From contig JAQJVL010000747.1 in assembly GCA_035578905.1 (NCBI GenBank), positions 127,001 through 191,000 of the forward strand: a stretch of 64,000 nucleotides of DNA, written 5' to 3'. Below are positions 12,513 through 26,023 of the stretch, one piece after another (position 1 is the first letter of the stretch; each line of letters starts with the position of its first letter). Both the position numbers and the translations under genes were made by a program. The notes under the pieces were generated by a model, which made no database searches, was not told the origin of the DNA, and was given only the letters and a program-made list of their open reading frames with translations. Source of the DNA: Stictocephala bisonia (lineage: Eukaryota > Arthropoda > Insecta > Hemiptera > Membracidae).

Positions 12513-13094
12513 TGGTCATGTCATGGTTTTTTTTTTTATTTTGCTGAATAAATTTGGTAGTAAATTTTTGAAAAATGTCTTAAAAAATTATTATATATTA
12601 ATTTCTTCCTGGCTAACTATAAAAATCCATAGTTAATATTTTCTTTGATTAGTATACATTTTGTTATTCAGTTGTAATTTCTTATGATCAATGCTTCATA
12701 TTATAATTTAAAATTAATGAAACGATTTTAGATAGTAGTGACATTCCAAAAAACTTGTCGTATTATTTCCTTACTACTGATTTCCTTACTGTCTTTTCCC
12801 TGTCTTGTTGAGAGCATGGACCTTAGAGAGAAATCCACACTATTACCTTTCTTGACATTATTATGACGTTTTTCTTTCCCAATCAAATAATGCTGTAACT
12901 TTTTTCTAATTTATATAAATGTGTAGCAGTGAGATATTTTCGAAAATTACCTATATTAGTTGAAATTATAAATATTTTAGCATTGATAGATATTCAAAAT
13001 TATTCACACAAAAATGATTCAATAATTTTTAAACCACTTCCACTTATGTTGACAGTTAATAACATATTACTTATAAAATATTCATAACTTTATT
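12513..13094. other. AT-rich spacer between two arrays
   Basis: Starts with a T run (about 12,527-12,537) followed by ATTTTGCTGAATAAA. A similar T run plus ATTTTGCAG follows array B at about 14,767. That may mark a common flank. No gene was seen. Confidence 0.5.
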
Positions 13095-14740
13095 CACCCA
13101 TACACGTACATTGGTAGTGACCCACTCACCCACCCATACACGTACATTGGTAGTGACCCACTCACCCGCCCGTACACGTACATTGGTAGTGACCCACTCA
13201 CCCGCCCATACACGTACATTGGTAGTGACCCACTGACCCACCCATACACGTACATTGGTAGTGAACCACTCACCCACCCATACACGTACATTGGTAGTGA
13301 CCCACTCACCCGCCCATACACGTACATTGGTAGTGACCCACTCACCCACCCATACACGTACATTGGTAGTGACCCACTCCCCCACCCATACACGTACATT
13401 GGTATTGACCCACTCACCCGCCCATACACGTACATTGGTAGTGACCCACTCACCCACCCATACACGTACATTGGTAGTGACCCACTCACCCAACCATACA
13501 CGTACATTGGTAGTGACCCACTCACCTGCCCATACACGTACATTGGTAGTGACCCACTCACCCACCCATACACGTACATTGGTAGTGACCCACTCACCAA
13601 CCCATACACGTACATTGGTAGTGACCCACTCACCCACCCATACACGTACATTGGTAGTGACCCACTCACCCGCCCATACACGTACATTGGTAGTGACCCA
13701 CTCACCCGCCCATACACGTACATTGGTAGTGACCCACTCACCCACCCATACACGTACATTGGTAGTGACCCACCCTTACACGTACATTGGTAGTGACCCA
13801 ACTCACCCGCCCATACACGTACATTGGTAGTGACCCACTCACCCACCCATACACGTACATTGGTAGTGACCCACTCACCCACCCATACACGTACATTGGT
13901 AGTGACCCACTCACCCGCCCATACGCATACATTGGAAGTGACCCACTCACCTGCCCATACACGTACAGTGGTAGTGACCCACTCACCCACCCATACACGT
14001 ACATTGGTAGTGACCCACTCACCCACCCATACACGTACATTGGTAGTGACCCACTCACCCGCTTATACGCGTACATTGGAAGTGACTCACCCCCCTCCCA
14101 TACACGTACATTGGTAGCGACCCATCAACCTACCCACACACGTACAGTGGTAGTGACCCACTCACCCACCCATACACGTACATTGGTAGTGACCCACTCA
14201 CCCGCCCATACGCATACACTGGTAGTGACCCACTCACCCGCCCATACGCATACACTGGTAGTGACCTACTCACCCGCCCATACACGTACAGTGGTAGTGA
14301 CCCACTCACCCGCCCATACACGTACATTGGTAGTGACCCAACAACCTACCCATACACGTACAGTGGTAGTGACCCTCTCACCCGCCCATAACGTTCAGTG
14401 GTAGTGACCCAACAACCTACCCATACACGTACAGTGGTAGTGACCCACTCACCCGCCCATACACGTACATTGCTAGTGACCCACGAACTCGCCCAAACAC
14501 GTACAGTGGTAGTGACCCACTCACCCGCTTATACACGTACATTTGTAGTGACCCACTCACCCGCCCATACACGAACATTGGTAGTGACCCACGAACCCGC
14601 CCACACACACATACAGTGTTAGTGACCCACTCACCCGCCAATACACGTACTGTGGTAGTGACCCACTCACCCGCCCATACACGTACATTGGTAGTAACCC
14701 ACGTACCCACTCACACACGTACAGTAGTAGTGAATACTCG
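13095..14740 (+). repeat. 36-bp minisatellite array B (C-rich strand is +)
   Basis: About 45 units of the same family as array A. The unit form is GTAGTGACCCACTCACCCAC, then CCATACACGTACATTG. Units to about 13,900 are very uniform. Later ones mix ACATTG, ACAGTG and ACACTG forms and CAACAACCTACC variants. The C block here has CTCA between the first two C runs, leaving three C3 runs per unit instead of four. The strict quadruplex motif of array A is thus usually absent. The long open frames on both strands follow from the unit length and show no start, splice or composition features of a gene. Confidence 0.93.
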
Positions 14741-15611
14741 TACAGGATGTTTAAGGACAATAAATATTTTTTTTATTTTGCAGCACAATACTATTCAATA
14801 ACATATATTCATGTACACTATTAAACAATACGTATTACTTACTACCCATTTGTTTACTCTCTTTGTTGAATATAAAATAAATAAAGACAAACAAATAAAA
14901 CTTATTTTATATCAATAACTATTTCAAATTCATTACTATAGATTCTAATCTAGATAAAGAAGGAAAATTAGTATCCCCATTACGTCACTGATGAAAATAA
15001 AATCTTTTTCCTTAAATTAAACCTTAACTGTTATGACTCCCTATAGGGAAACTGTAATTACCTTAAATATTAGAGTCCTTTAAGGTCTGCTTGTTAAACA
15101 TTCCTTTGTGAATGGTTACTTTAAAGACTTTCAAATCTCTTTCGTAAGTAATGGCAACACCTTTAATTAGGTTTATGACATTTAGTCGTAGTGTATTAAA
15201 TATTTCAAACAAAATACCATTTTAATCTTAACATTATAAAATGTAAATTTTATTTATCAAAAATGACCATTTTAATTAATTTAATGTTAAACCTTAAGGA
15301 AACCAAGTACTATTACTCACTGAATTTACTATAAGTAAAATGTGACAGAAACAAACAAAATAGATATTTCCATCATAAAACATATGTGTTTTTCTTATGT
15401 TTGCATACAGCTATTTAAATTAGTTACTGCTCAAAAATGTGTTCCTTAAATTAGATGAAACCTAAGTAAATATTACTTTACTTAGAGGAGTAAGTGTCCT
15501 TCCTTTGAAGCTTCACTACTTGACCCGTATTAAAATTAACACTGTCATTAGATAATTGACTAATGCTACATACAAACATTATGTTCCAAAATAAGTTTAT
15601 AATATACATTT
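14741..15611. other. AT-rich DNA, no gene seen
   Basis: No coding region, RNA gene or repeat was recognised between array B and the LINE remnant. Confidence 0.5.
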
Positions 15612-16656
15612 TCTAAGTAGCAATCAGTTTGGTTTTAGAAAGGAAAATCTACAAAAACATTTATTTATGCTCTAATATATTTTCCTGGTCTTATTTTAAA
15701 TGCTTCAATGAGGATAAATAAACAAAAACTGCCTTATTCTTAGATATTAGAAAGGCTTTTGATCTAGTCAACCATAGTATTCTTTTGCAAAAATTGGAAT
15801 CTATTTGTGTAAGAGGAACAGCTCAACATCGGTTTGGAAGTTTTCTTTCTGGTATAACTCGGTATTTACTGAACACGTCACATCAGGCATGGCCCAGGGC
15901 TCTTTGCTATCTAAAACACATTTCTTATATTCATAAATGATCTTTTAGAATCAAATTTCAATGGCAGTCAAAACGCTTTTGCTGATTACACAGACATTTT
16001 TAAACACGGATAGTAATTTATTAAATTTAAAAACACAAAAAAATTAAGATCTTCAAACTCTCAGAAAATGGTGCGTAATTAACAAAATGGAAGTAAATAC
16101 AACTAAGTACATTAATTTTTCTTTCGAGGATTTTAATTTTCATTCTGAGATAAAATATCACACTTTGGATTTTGAGGGAAGTGATTGTAACTATTTAGGT
16201 ACAAGTAAGGAAAAGAACATTAAATATTTGGGAATTTTTTTTGTAGTTGTTTGACTTGGGAAACTCATATTAATTATCTGTACCAAAAATTTAAATCTGC
16301 AGTAAGAACATTTTACTGTTACATATTTGGAATAAAAATCTATTGAAAATATTATATTTTGCACTAATACATTCGAGACTACAGCATGCAATCAATTGTT
16401 AGGGTGGTACTTTTAAATATAATATTAAAATGATATGTGTCATACAAAATCACTTTTTAAGAATTATTTGTAAAAACCAAAAATGGGAGAGTTCTTTTCC
16501 GTTATTTCAACGTTTGAAAGTAGTCCCATTACAACATATTTTTATCTTTTAAGTTTATTTCACATAAGAAGTGGTAATGTTGGCAATTATGATATGGGTT
16601 ATGGTACAAGAAGCACGAAACAACACTTTGTTACAACACCAAAAGTAAATAAATAA
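15612..16656 (+). pseudogene. Broken LINE reverse transcriptase remnant
   Basis: Translating in changing frames gives the ordered landmarks of a non-LTR retrotransposon reverse transcriptase. LSSNQFGFRK (about 15,615) is the NQFGFR block. LDIRKAFDLVNHSILLQKLE (from about 15,738) is domain A, with the first catalytic aspartate position in LDIRKAFD. GMAQGSLL (about 15,889) corresponds to the G-x-x-QGS block. IKYLGIFF (about 16,221) is the thumb region, and LFHIRSGNV with YGTRS (16,555-16,610) lies in the C-terminal part. The F-A-D-D block is not intact. Frame changes and stops throughout make it non-functional. It resembles jockey/CR1-type LINEs, but the clade was not determined. The 5' part of the element is missing. 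Confidence 0.85.
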
Positions 16657-16869
16657 TGTCTTGAAAATTGTGCCAACGCAAACATATTTTCTTCAGAAAT
16701 AAAAAATGGTATTTTAAATAATATTTTAGTGTGAATCTATTAAAAATTAAGTAAATACTGTTTATTATTAGTATGTTAAGTAGGATGAGGTAATTTTTTT
16801 CTTTAAATGTAATGTTTTTCACAACTAAATTTCATACAGTCGTAAAATATATTTTTTATTATCTTTTAT
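16657..16869. other. Short AT-rich gap
   Basis: No feature was seen between the LINE remnant and the following minisatellite. Confidence 0.4.
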
Positions 16870-18107
16870 TTGTATATTACTTCTTTTGGTTACTTATATT
16901 TTTGTTTATAGTTTATTTGTATACTACTTCTTTTGGTTACTTATATTTTGGTTTATAGATTATTGGATACTACTTCTTTTGTCTACTTATATTTTTGTTT
17001 ATAGTTTATTTGTATACTACATCTTTTGGCTAATATTTTTGTTTATAGTTTATTTGTATACTAATTCTTTTGGTTAATTATATTTTTGTTTATAGATTAT
17101 TGGATACTACTTCTTTTGGCTACTTATATTTTTGTTTATAGTTTATTTGTATACTACTTTTTTTGGCTACTTATATTTTTGTTTATAGTTTATTTGTATA
17201 CTAATTCTTTTGGTTACTTATATTTTTGTTTATAGATTATTGGATTCTATTGGCTACATATTTTTGGATATAGTTTATTTGTATACTACTTCTTTTGGTT
17301 ACTTATATTTTTGTTTATAGATTATTGGATACTACTTCTATTGGCTACATATTTTTGTTTATAGTTTATTTGTATACTACTTCTTTTGATTACTTATATT
17401 TTTGTTTATAGTTTATTTGTATACTACTTCTTTTGATTACTTATATTTTTGTTTATAGATTATTGGATACTACTTCTATTTGCTACATATTTTTTTTTAT
17501 AGTTTATTTGTATACTACTTCTTTTGTTTATTTATATTTTTGTTTATGGTTTGTTTGTATACTACTTCTTTTGGTTACTTATATTTTGGTTTATAGATTA
17601 TTGGACACTACTTCTTTTGTTTACTTCTATTTTTGTTTATAGTTTATTTGTATACTACTTCTTTTGGCTACTTATATTTTTGTTTATAGTTTATTTGTAT
17701 ACTACTTCTTTTGGTTACTTAGATTTTTGCTTATAGATTATTGGATACTACTTCTTTTGGCTACTTATATTTTTGTTTATAGTTTATTTGTATACTACTT
17801 TTGTTGGCTAGTTATATTTTTGTTTATAGTTTATTTGTATACTACTTCTTTTGGTTACTTATATTTTTGTTTATAGATTATTGGATACTACTTCTTTTGG
17901 CTACATATATTTTTGTTTATAGTTTATTTGTATACTACTTCTTTTGGTTACTTATATTTTTGTTTATAGATTATTGTATATTTCTTCTTTTGGTTATTTA
18001 TATTTTTGTTTATAGTTTATTTGTATACTACTTCTTTTGGTTACTTATATTTTTGTTTATAGATTATTGTATACTACTTCTTTTGGTTACTTATATTTTT
18101 GTTATTA
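16870..18107 (+). repeat. 46/47-bp minisatellite array
   Basis: About 26 units of TTACTTATATTTTTGTTTAT followed by one of two continuations. Type A is AGTTTATTTGTATACTACTT with CTTTTGG (47 bp). Type B is AGATTATTGGATACTACTTC with TTTTGG (46 bp). A and B alternate over much of the array, often as AB pairs of 93 bp. 93 is divisible by three, so long hydrophobic open frames (phenylalanine-, tyrosine- and leucine-rich) appear. They look like membrane proteins but are products of the repeat. The array ends abruptly at ATTTTTGTTATTAAC. Confidence 0.9.
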
Positions 18108-21100
18108 ACATACAGATTTTATAAAAATGTAATACTAATATCTTTTTTATATATTATTTTAAACGATTAAATAAATGTACTTAAGGTAAATAATAAGTTG
18201 ATAAGTATAATAATGATAGAGATACTTTGAAGGGTAAAGATAAGCAGGTGGCGCATAGAATGCTATTGAAGTGACTAGACTGGACTCTTGTTATCTTTGT
18301 ACTCTACAAATGTTTGCACTGCCATACAAATGGTTTAGTGGCAGTGATTATTATTAGATTAATAATGGAAATGTTTATATCTTGTTATGGAAGTATGAAA
18401 AATCATTATTTTAATATTCAATTATTAATTAAGTTGGTTGTCTTGGATATATTTAGAGAACACCTTTAGTGTAGTAACAAGCTCATCAACTGCATTCCAC
18501 ATACAATGATTTCTTACAATAAAAAATAATTTTTGTTTGAACATAAAAAAGAACTATAATTTGTATTAAAATAATAATATGACCAATTTATTAAATTCTT
18601 GTTAAAATAAAATAATTTTTAAACTTGTGTAATTAAATATTTATGAAATTGCTAAATTAATGACTAGGTAATTTGAAGATTAGTTTTGTAAGTTAGGTAA
18701 ATTTATAAAATTTTTTGTTGACACTGGGCTAACATTGTTTAATAAGTTGTCTTAGTCATTAAAAACTAATATTAAATTGAACATCATGTAAAACATAAAT
18801 TTTAACGAGGCTGACCGTTTCAAAGAAGAAACAGACCAAAACACTATTTCACAATCAAGACCTAAGCTTTATGTAAGTTTGTCTTTGTTCACCCATAAAT
18901 TAGATAGTGTAATAGTGTAACCTAAAACAAAAAGAATAGGTAAAGAATATCACATACCAAATAAAAGTCTTTTATAAAAGTCTCTTTATAAATAAATGCA
19001 AAATAAAAGTGGTAATATTTGTCGTTGTCATTATATTTTTAAATAAAAGAGTTACAATTACTTGTTATAAAACGCCAACTATAAACGTGTAAATGATTTA
19101 TTGGCCAACATACAATTTAAAATGCATAGAAATTGAACAATAATTAAGGTGGTTGACCTACGTCAAATAAAATAAAGATATTCCAATTGATACCATGGGA
19201 AAACAGATTATTTGACATTGTTCAGGTAATGATTAGGTTTTATACAGCTCAATATAAAATTCCAAATCTAATCTAATTTATTATTTATCATGCGTGTATT
19301 AATGGTCCCATTATGTAATGGTACTGTTAGACCAAAACTATTTGCACTTCTTGGTTTAATAACTTGATTAAAGCGTCAGTTTTTAATTATGAAACAGTGA
19401 TTATATGATATAGTTAAGAAAACCTAAACGATAAAAACTGCAATAAATTTAAAAAACTACCAGTGGAGACATAAGGGCAGATTTTATTTTATGAACTTTC
19501 TAATTGATCTAAACTTTTTTATTTTATTCCTGTACAATTAAGTCTCAAATTAAGATATATTTTTGTATGAGGTTACAGTCTTGTATAACATCGCGGACCT
19601 ATTGGATTTTTCCTAGTTTCTATTTAACAAGTAAGTTCATAAACCTTTAAACAGATTTAAATACTGCAAACCAATTAATAATTATTTATTCAGCCTATTT
19701 AATAATAATATAGCGTTTATACACTGTAAAAGTATATTCTCATCAAAATATTGTAGGGAGAGAACACGATCTGTAAACTGAAAATACATTGATATTGAAG
19801 TTACCATCGAGAACATGACTCAATATTTCATAAACAGTTATCATAATTTTAACATATTTTTATGTTCAATTTAGCGAAAAAAATGTGTTAATAAGTCATT
19901 CAATCAAGAAATACATATTTATCTGTGTATGTTATTTAATAAAATTTATTAATATTTAATATTAATCAAAAATTTATACTTTTGAATATGTTTATTACAT
20001 TAGGGTTAAAACTATTTAAATAGGGCAAACTTAAAAACTATAATATTGATAAATTCAGTTCATTTGCCTTATATGTTTTTAAGATTAGCCAATGTATGTA
20101 GTAAAAAACTATGTGTAATTTTATGAAGTGTGGCATGGAACCTACACTAATTTTTCCTGTTAATTAGTGAGGTTATGAGAGTGAGGGGAATTTACAATTA
20201 GTGTAACAATATGTTTCGGTCTGGGTGTTAAGTGTTTACCATTTATTTCTAGATGTCTTGTTCTGCAAGTCCATCTATCACTTTTAGTAATTCACAAACA
20301 GAAATAAATTGTATCTGCTCCTAGGGATCTACAAAATTCGGGTCCTGACACATCTGCTTATTTAAATTCCAGTAATGTCCCTTCAGCTTCTTGTGTTTGC
20401 TTAAATTTACTTGATTGAGGTAGATGCAGACTGCCTCTTAATGTAGAAATTGAAGATGTTTGAGATCTTAATGACATTTAGTTGTTTTGTGGCCTAATAT
20501 ATAAAATTATATATGGGAAAGAATAAAATAGCCCTTTGATAAATTTGCGAGCATAAATCTAATATGTGTCACAGTTTCTGTTAAAATACAGTTGTTATTA
20601 TTATTATTACTACTATTTTTATGAGTAGTACTTATTATTTTAATTGGTGGCTAAACTTTTTTAATTATTCTTAATGTAATTTTTTTTATTTTACTATATT
20701 TTATAATTACTATACGCCCTTTTTACGCTAACGCATAACATTTATAAATATATAATTTAGTGGTTATAATCAGTAATTAATTAACATTAGTTATAAATAT
20801 GCAATTCATTATTTTTGTTGAGTATTTTTACGGACGTCAATAATTAGTTTTGAAATACAAACAAGTAATAACTATAGATTGATTTATATTTTAATCATAG
20901 ATATTTTATTACCAATACATTTCTCTCTTAATACAATGTGGAAGGTTAAGCGCAAGGTAAGCATTGATGGGTTATTATTGATAACACAAAAATAGTAATT
21001 AGACATTTTTTATACCAATAAATAAAGTGATATTTTTCAAAATATCCATACTTACAGATTAAAATGCTTGCTGATGTAAGATATTTTGAATTTATTAGTT

Positions 21101-24100
21101 GTGAAAATATTATTTTAATGGTTCTTTTATCTTATGTCATCTATGGAAATTGCAACATAATTTTATTAACAGTAAAATTAAATTTTAATAATGAGCATGT
21201 CATGTACAATTTCAATTGCAGAAAATGTGTTCCTCCACACTAACTCCAAATTTGAGTATAGTCAAACTCATGTATTTGTTTCAATGTAATCTGAATCAGT
21301 TATAGAGTTATTTGTTTGAAATACACGGGTGTAATGTTAAGTACCATTTTTAATTCTTTGAAATTAACTTTAAAGAAAAATTACGTACCCGTCAATATAA
21401 CTCATTTTATAGTTAATAAATATTTTATTCATATTTCATTTTAATTCTACACATTGACGATGTAAGAAATTTGTTATATTTTAGACTAAACCTGGTGTAA
21501 AAATTCATGTTTTCTTCATGTTTTTGCATGGTTGAATAATGTGAAATAAATATCTTATTTACATAGGGCCTAAAGAATAATTTACCAAATATACTCTAAG
21601 AATTTAAAAAAGAAATTGTTTCCAGAAGGAACCTTATTATTGCTATGAAATAATATGACATTTGAGAGGTATTATTCGTGATTGTATGGAATTTTTATTA
21701 ATTTATTTCTCATATAATTGTTTTGTACTATACGAACTAAATTAGTGATTACTTGCTTTGTTGGAAATAAAGTCCATAAAAAATAAAAACCAATTATTGA
21801 TAATTAAAACCAAGTTAGTTTATTTATCTCATAAACCACACTCTTTACATCATTCAGTGAATTGTTTTAAAGAATACTTAAGAAGACAGACAAAACAATA
21901 AAGCAGTGTTACCAAACTTAAAATATCTGACTTGGTTGGTAACCCTGTTGACATGCGGCCAGCTGACATCGGACCAGTTGGCCAGTTTCCACTAACATCT
22001 GTCACTTAAGTGTAATCCCTCCACTGGCCAGATACTTACAGCGCTTCCCTCGTATTACCGGAATCTTGCCTACTCTAGAGTTCAAAACCATGCTCATTCC
22101 AAGCCGTTTGAGGTTATGTTACTCTGTAACTTCCATTCGATTCTTAATTCAATGGTAGACTGTTGATCTATCTTGCATGTAATTATTTTATAAATTTAAT
22201 TGTTACCATGATTGACAATCTATTTAACATTAAAAGTCACTGTTAAGTATGTTGTAATCTATTATTAACGGTTAATATATATATCCTATGTTTCTTTGTT
22301 ACAGTAAGCAATTTCTCTCTTCAACTATACGCACGTATAAAGACCCTTATAATCTATAGATGGACCTGCGAACGCAAAAACTTTGTGATCGGTTAAGTAT
22401 ATTTTAATAATTTAGGTATTTTACAATAAACATAAACAAGACACAAAAGCTAATTTGGTTTTAATTGTAAAATATTTAAATAATATTTACTAAATCTAGC
22501 TTTATTGCACTACAATGCCCACACTAAAATATACTTATAGGGTTTTCTAGACGACAAAACATTGTTAAATATGAGCTTTTGTATTGATGTGATGGTTTAG
22601 ATAGAACAAGTCTACTTCGAGAAAAAATACCTCCTATTACGGGTGTGCCCTCGTAGTCAACATAAAGGTTTATTTGCTATACATAGCATCATTATTTATG
22701 TATTAGAATTATTGAATTGAATCTGATTATGTTTAGTTGGTATTATATTAATTCCAAGCCGTTCTTTGGTTAGAATACTATGTATTGCTAATAAGTAGCT
22801 TATAGTTGTGTTAGATAACTATATTACCGTTATTATAATATTTAGTATTTTTATCTGTGCATTATATACTGACAATTATAGTTCTTAGTAAGAAAATGTT
22901 ACCGTTAAAAGATATGTTTCAGATTACATATTGCAACCCTTTATTTTAATGCTAAAAATAGTTAATTTTAAATTTAGCGTTCTTACAAAAAAGGTAATAT
23001 CAATATTATCTTTCATTTTATAATGATTTTAACAGTATATTTAATTTGTTTAACAAAATGTTAGTGTGAAAAAGTAAATTATCGTATTTATAGCTACAAA
23101 ATGTCCCATAAGTATCTATTATTACCGCTAAATATTCCTCCAATATCAACTATATCCGTAAATATGCACTGTTTTGTGTCAACTGGTCTTTGATGATAAT
23201 TGGTTATTAGCAAAATGCTATTCATTATGAATCAATATCACAACTGTTATACGATTGGAACCATGTTACAGTAATTGTATTTCAGATTATACGTCACTGA
23301 GTCATAATTTTGGTATTATTATTTCAGTACTTCATAAGCTAAACAAAATAAGTACAATGAATAATTATAGTAAGAAATCTACTACTAAGAAAACTACTAA
23401 TTAGTCTAAAGTATTATACTAGTTGCAATATAATAATTTTGGTAATTATTTCTGAGGGGTTATGGATTAAGCTTTTGTGTTGAATAAATTTCAATATAAA
23501 ACTATTGAAATATTTCCCCACATTTTCCGTAATTATTCTTTCTATATCGGTACCTATCGTACTTATCAATTGATTTTTGAATATTTATAGACATTTTTGC
23601 CTTTCAGCTATTTTTCTTAATGTTTACAGCTGTGGAAAGGTTGCGAAAAGATTTTGATTTTTAATAGAACTATTTCGATATCATTACATTTTTTAAACTG
23701 AGTTTTTGTAATTCAAACAAGTCGGAGATTCCTTACAGGAGACCTGAAGAAATTTAATGTAACTGTATTAATTATGTATATGCATTTCACGTTATGAAAA
23801 TTCTCCTGGTATTGATAATTCTTTCTTTTAAATAATGCACTGTCATTGGTAGTGTTTTAAACACAGTATTGACACAATTTATAATTTTTTTTATTATAAA
23901 CTAATTTATGAAAAATTAATACTGTTTAAAATGTCTATTGAAAACAACCATTTATAAGCAGGGAATTAACTTGCCTTAGTATATTCTATATTTAAAACAC
24001 TTTGGATAAAAATTATTAAAATATAAACATATTTTAATATAATATTTAAAGTAACAAATACATCAACCTGTTCGGAAATGGGTTTTAAGCATTTAAATTT

Positions 24101-26023
24101 TGATCACTTGAAAGAATATGTTTTATATTGAATCTCTCAAGAGAAAGTTGTAAAAATAATAATTAATTGAGTTGCTTTAGGTTAGTATAAATTAGTATAC
24201 TAAACCTTCCCTTAAGTTTAAACACGTGTTCACCCCGTTTAGGTAAGATTCCCTTAATTATGTTAGTTCCCTCGCCCACAATAACCGTCTTGTATGTTCC
24301 AACTTCGTATTGAGTATAGTTTTAGGAATCCACCAATGGTACTTGTACATCGATAGTAAAAACTGTACCAAGTGGTATAGTGAATTTGTTGTAGGCTGCA
24401 TTAATTTTTATTTACCATTTCGTTATATACAGTAAAGTATTTGTTTAATCCATTTCCTATCTTAGGTATAGTACGCAACCAAGCAATTTGAAATTAAATG
24501 TCTATATGTGTAAAAAACGATATTAATAAAAAGAGTTCAAGTAGAAATAGATTAAATTAATTATTGCTCAATCACAGATAAGTGATTAGTGGTTTAGTTC
24601 ACACTGTATGTGAACTAAATAATTTTGTTTAGTAATTTAATATTAAACTGTAGTGGGCTTTTCAATATTGATATATATTCCAGTATAACCAGCTAAACAT
24701 CTTGAAGCATTGGTAGATAACTTCTCAAATGTATCAGATTAGTTAGATAGATAATTTTGAACATTTAATCATTTTGCATTTTAGTCCAATTACTAAATCA
24801 ACTGGCAAATGTAATAGTAATGAAATGACACAAAATGTTATCCACTTAAAACAGTTATGGGAAGTTTAACAGAGTCCAAGTACCATGTTGTTAAGTACTA
24901 TAGTAAAATAAATGTCTCAGTATTTAATCTTTGAATGATGGCCTTTATAAACTGAATCTACAAACAAACCATCCTTATGTGTTATGCATTATTGTCATAG
25001 TATCCAATCAGAAAATATTTTCATATTCAAGAATTGTGTTTTATATACGATGGTTTAACCCAACAGTGGCAATGTGGAATAAACTTACCTTCAAACCCAA
25101 AGTAAAATCAACTTATTCTTTTACTAAAGGAAAAAGAAAGTCATTGCTTCACTGAAACCTATTATTATACACATTTATGAGTGATAAAAACAATTTTTCC
25201 TTATCATAATGTGTATACAAGTATAATAAAATGAAAATTAAAAAACATGCTATACATTTCAAACAAAGTTACCTATCTTGGTTCAACTGACTTTTAAAAC
25301 ATATTGTAAAATTCAAATTTAGACACTTCTGATGATACATAATCATAACATCCTATTTAATCTATTCACTTGCAATTTTATTGTGTATGGAGAACACGTG
25401 TGATTTACACATCTTACACATGTAAGGTGTCATTTATGAAACCACAAATTTAATTCCGTTTTTTTTTTTTTTTTTTTTTTTTTTTGTTACTATACTTACT
25501 AGCAGTTTCTCATATTGTTTAAGCAGTGGCTTCTGGCTACACATTGTAAGAATTTTCATACATACTTGTAATGTGTTTATTCATATAAGTTGTATAAACA
25601 AAGGATTTCAACAAAACAATCTAAAATAGGTTTTAAAAAAATAATTACACAAACGGTACTGTGGAGGCAGATCTATCCTCAAGAATTTGATAATTTTGTA
25701 ACAAACTTTACAAAGTTTTTTTCAATAATCACTGATTAGGATAGGTAGACCAACAACAAGTGAGTTTTATTGCAACAACTCATTTTAAGTATTAGACATT
25801 CATAACGATTCATTATAAAATATCTTCACTTCTAGTGTTTCTAGCAAAATGAAATTGTGTATACAATTTGATCCATTACTCGTATCTCACCTTATAAATA
25901 TTATATAAATGATATATGTAAACAATTGTTACGAGCTACTTTCGTTCATATGGAGATTTAAATAAAGCTAAGTTTGAGATATCATTATGACTAATTTGAG
26001 ATATTTTATAAGGCTAAGATCGT
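18108..26023. other. Long AT-rich region, no gene seen
   Basis: About 7.9 kb of AT-rich sequence, stops in all frames. There is a T27 run at 25,459-25,485. Around 21,940-22,130 is a GC-richer island (with CTGACATCGGACCAGTTGGC) that has no clear open frame and was not identified. The 74-codon frame at 24,931-25,155 ends in a lysine-rich stretch but matches no domain I know. Confidence 0.5.

Noticed and set aside
11092..14740. Telomeric repeats
   Set aside because: The unit is 36 bp and unrelated to TTAGG-type repeats; arrays are interstitial and in mixed orientation.
11114..14801. Many long open frames (up to about 310 codons) on both strands
   Set aside because: They lie inside 36-bp tandem arrays. 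The period is divisible by three, so several frames stay open together. No domain, splice site or coding asymmetry favours one.
16886..18124. Hydrophobic frames that look like membrane proteins
   Set aside because: They are translations of a 46/47-bp AT-rich minisatellite; the same peptide recurs in overlapping frames.
24931..25155. LINE C-terminal fragment
   Set aside because: The WFNPTVAMWNKL and lysine-rich ending vaguely recall LINE C-termini, but there is no reverse transcriptase remnant nearby, so the match is too weak.
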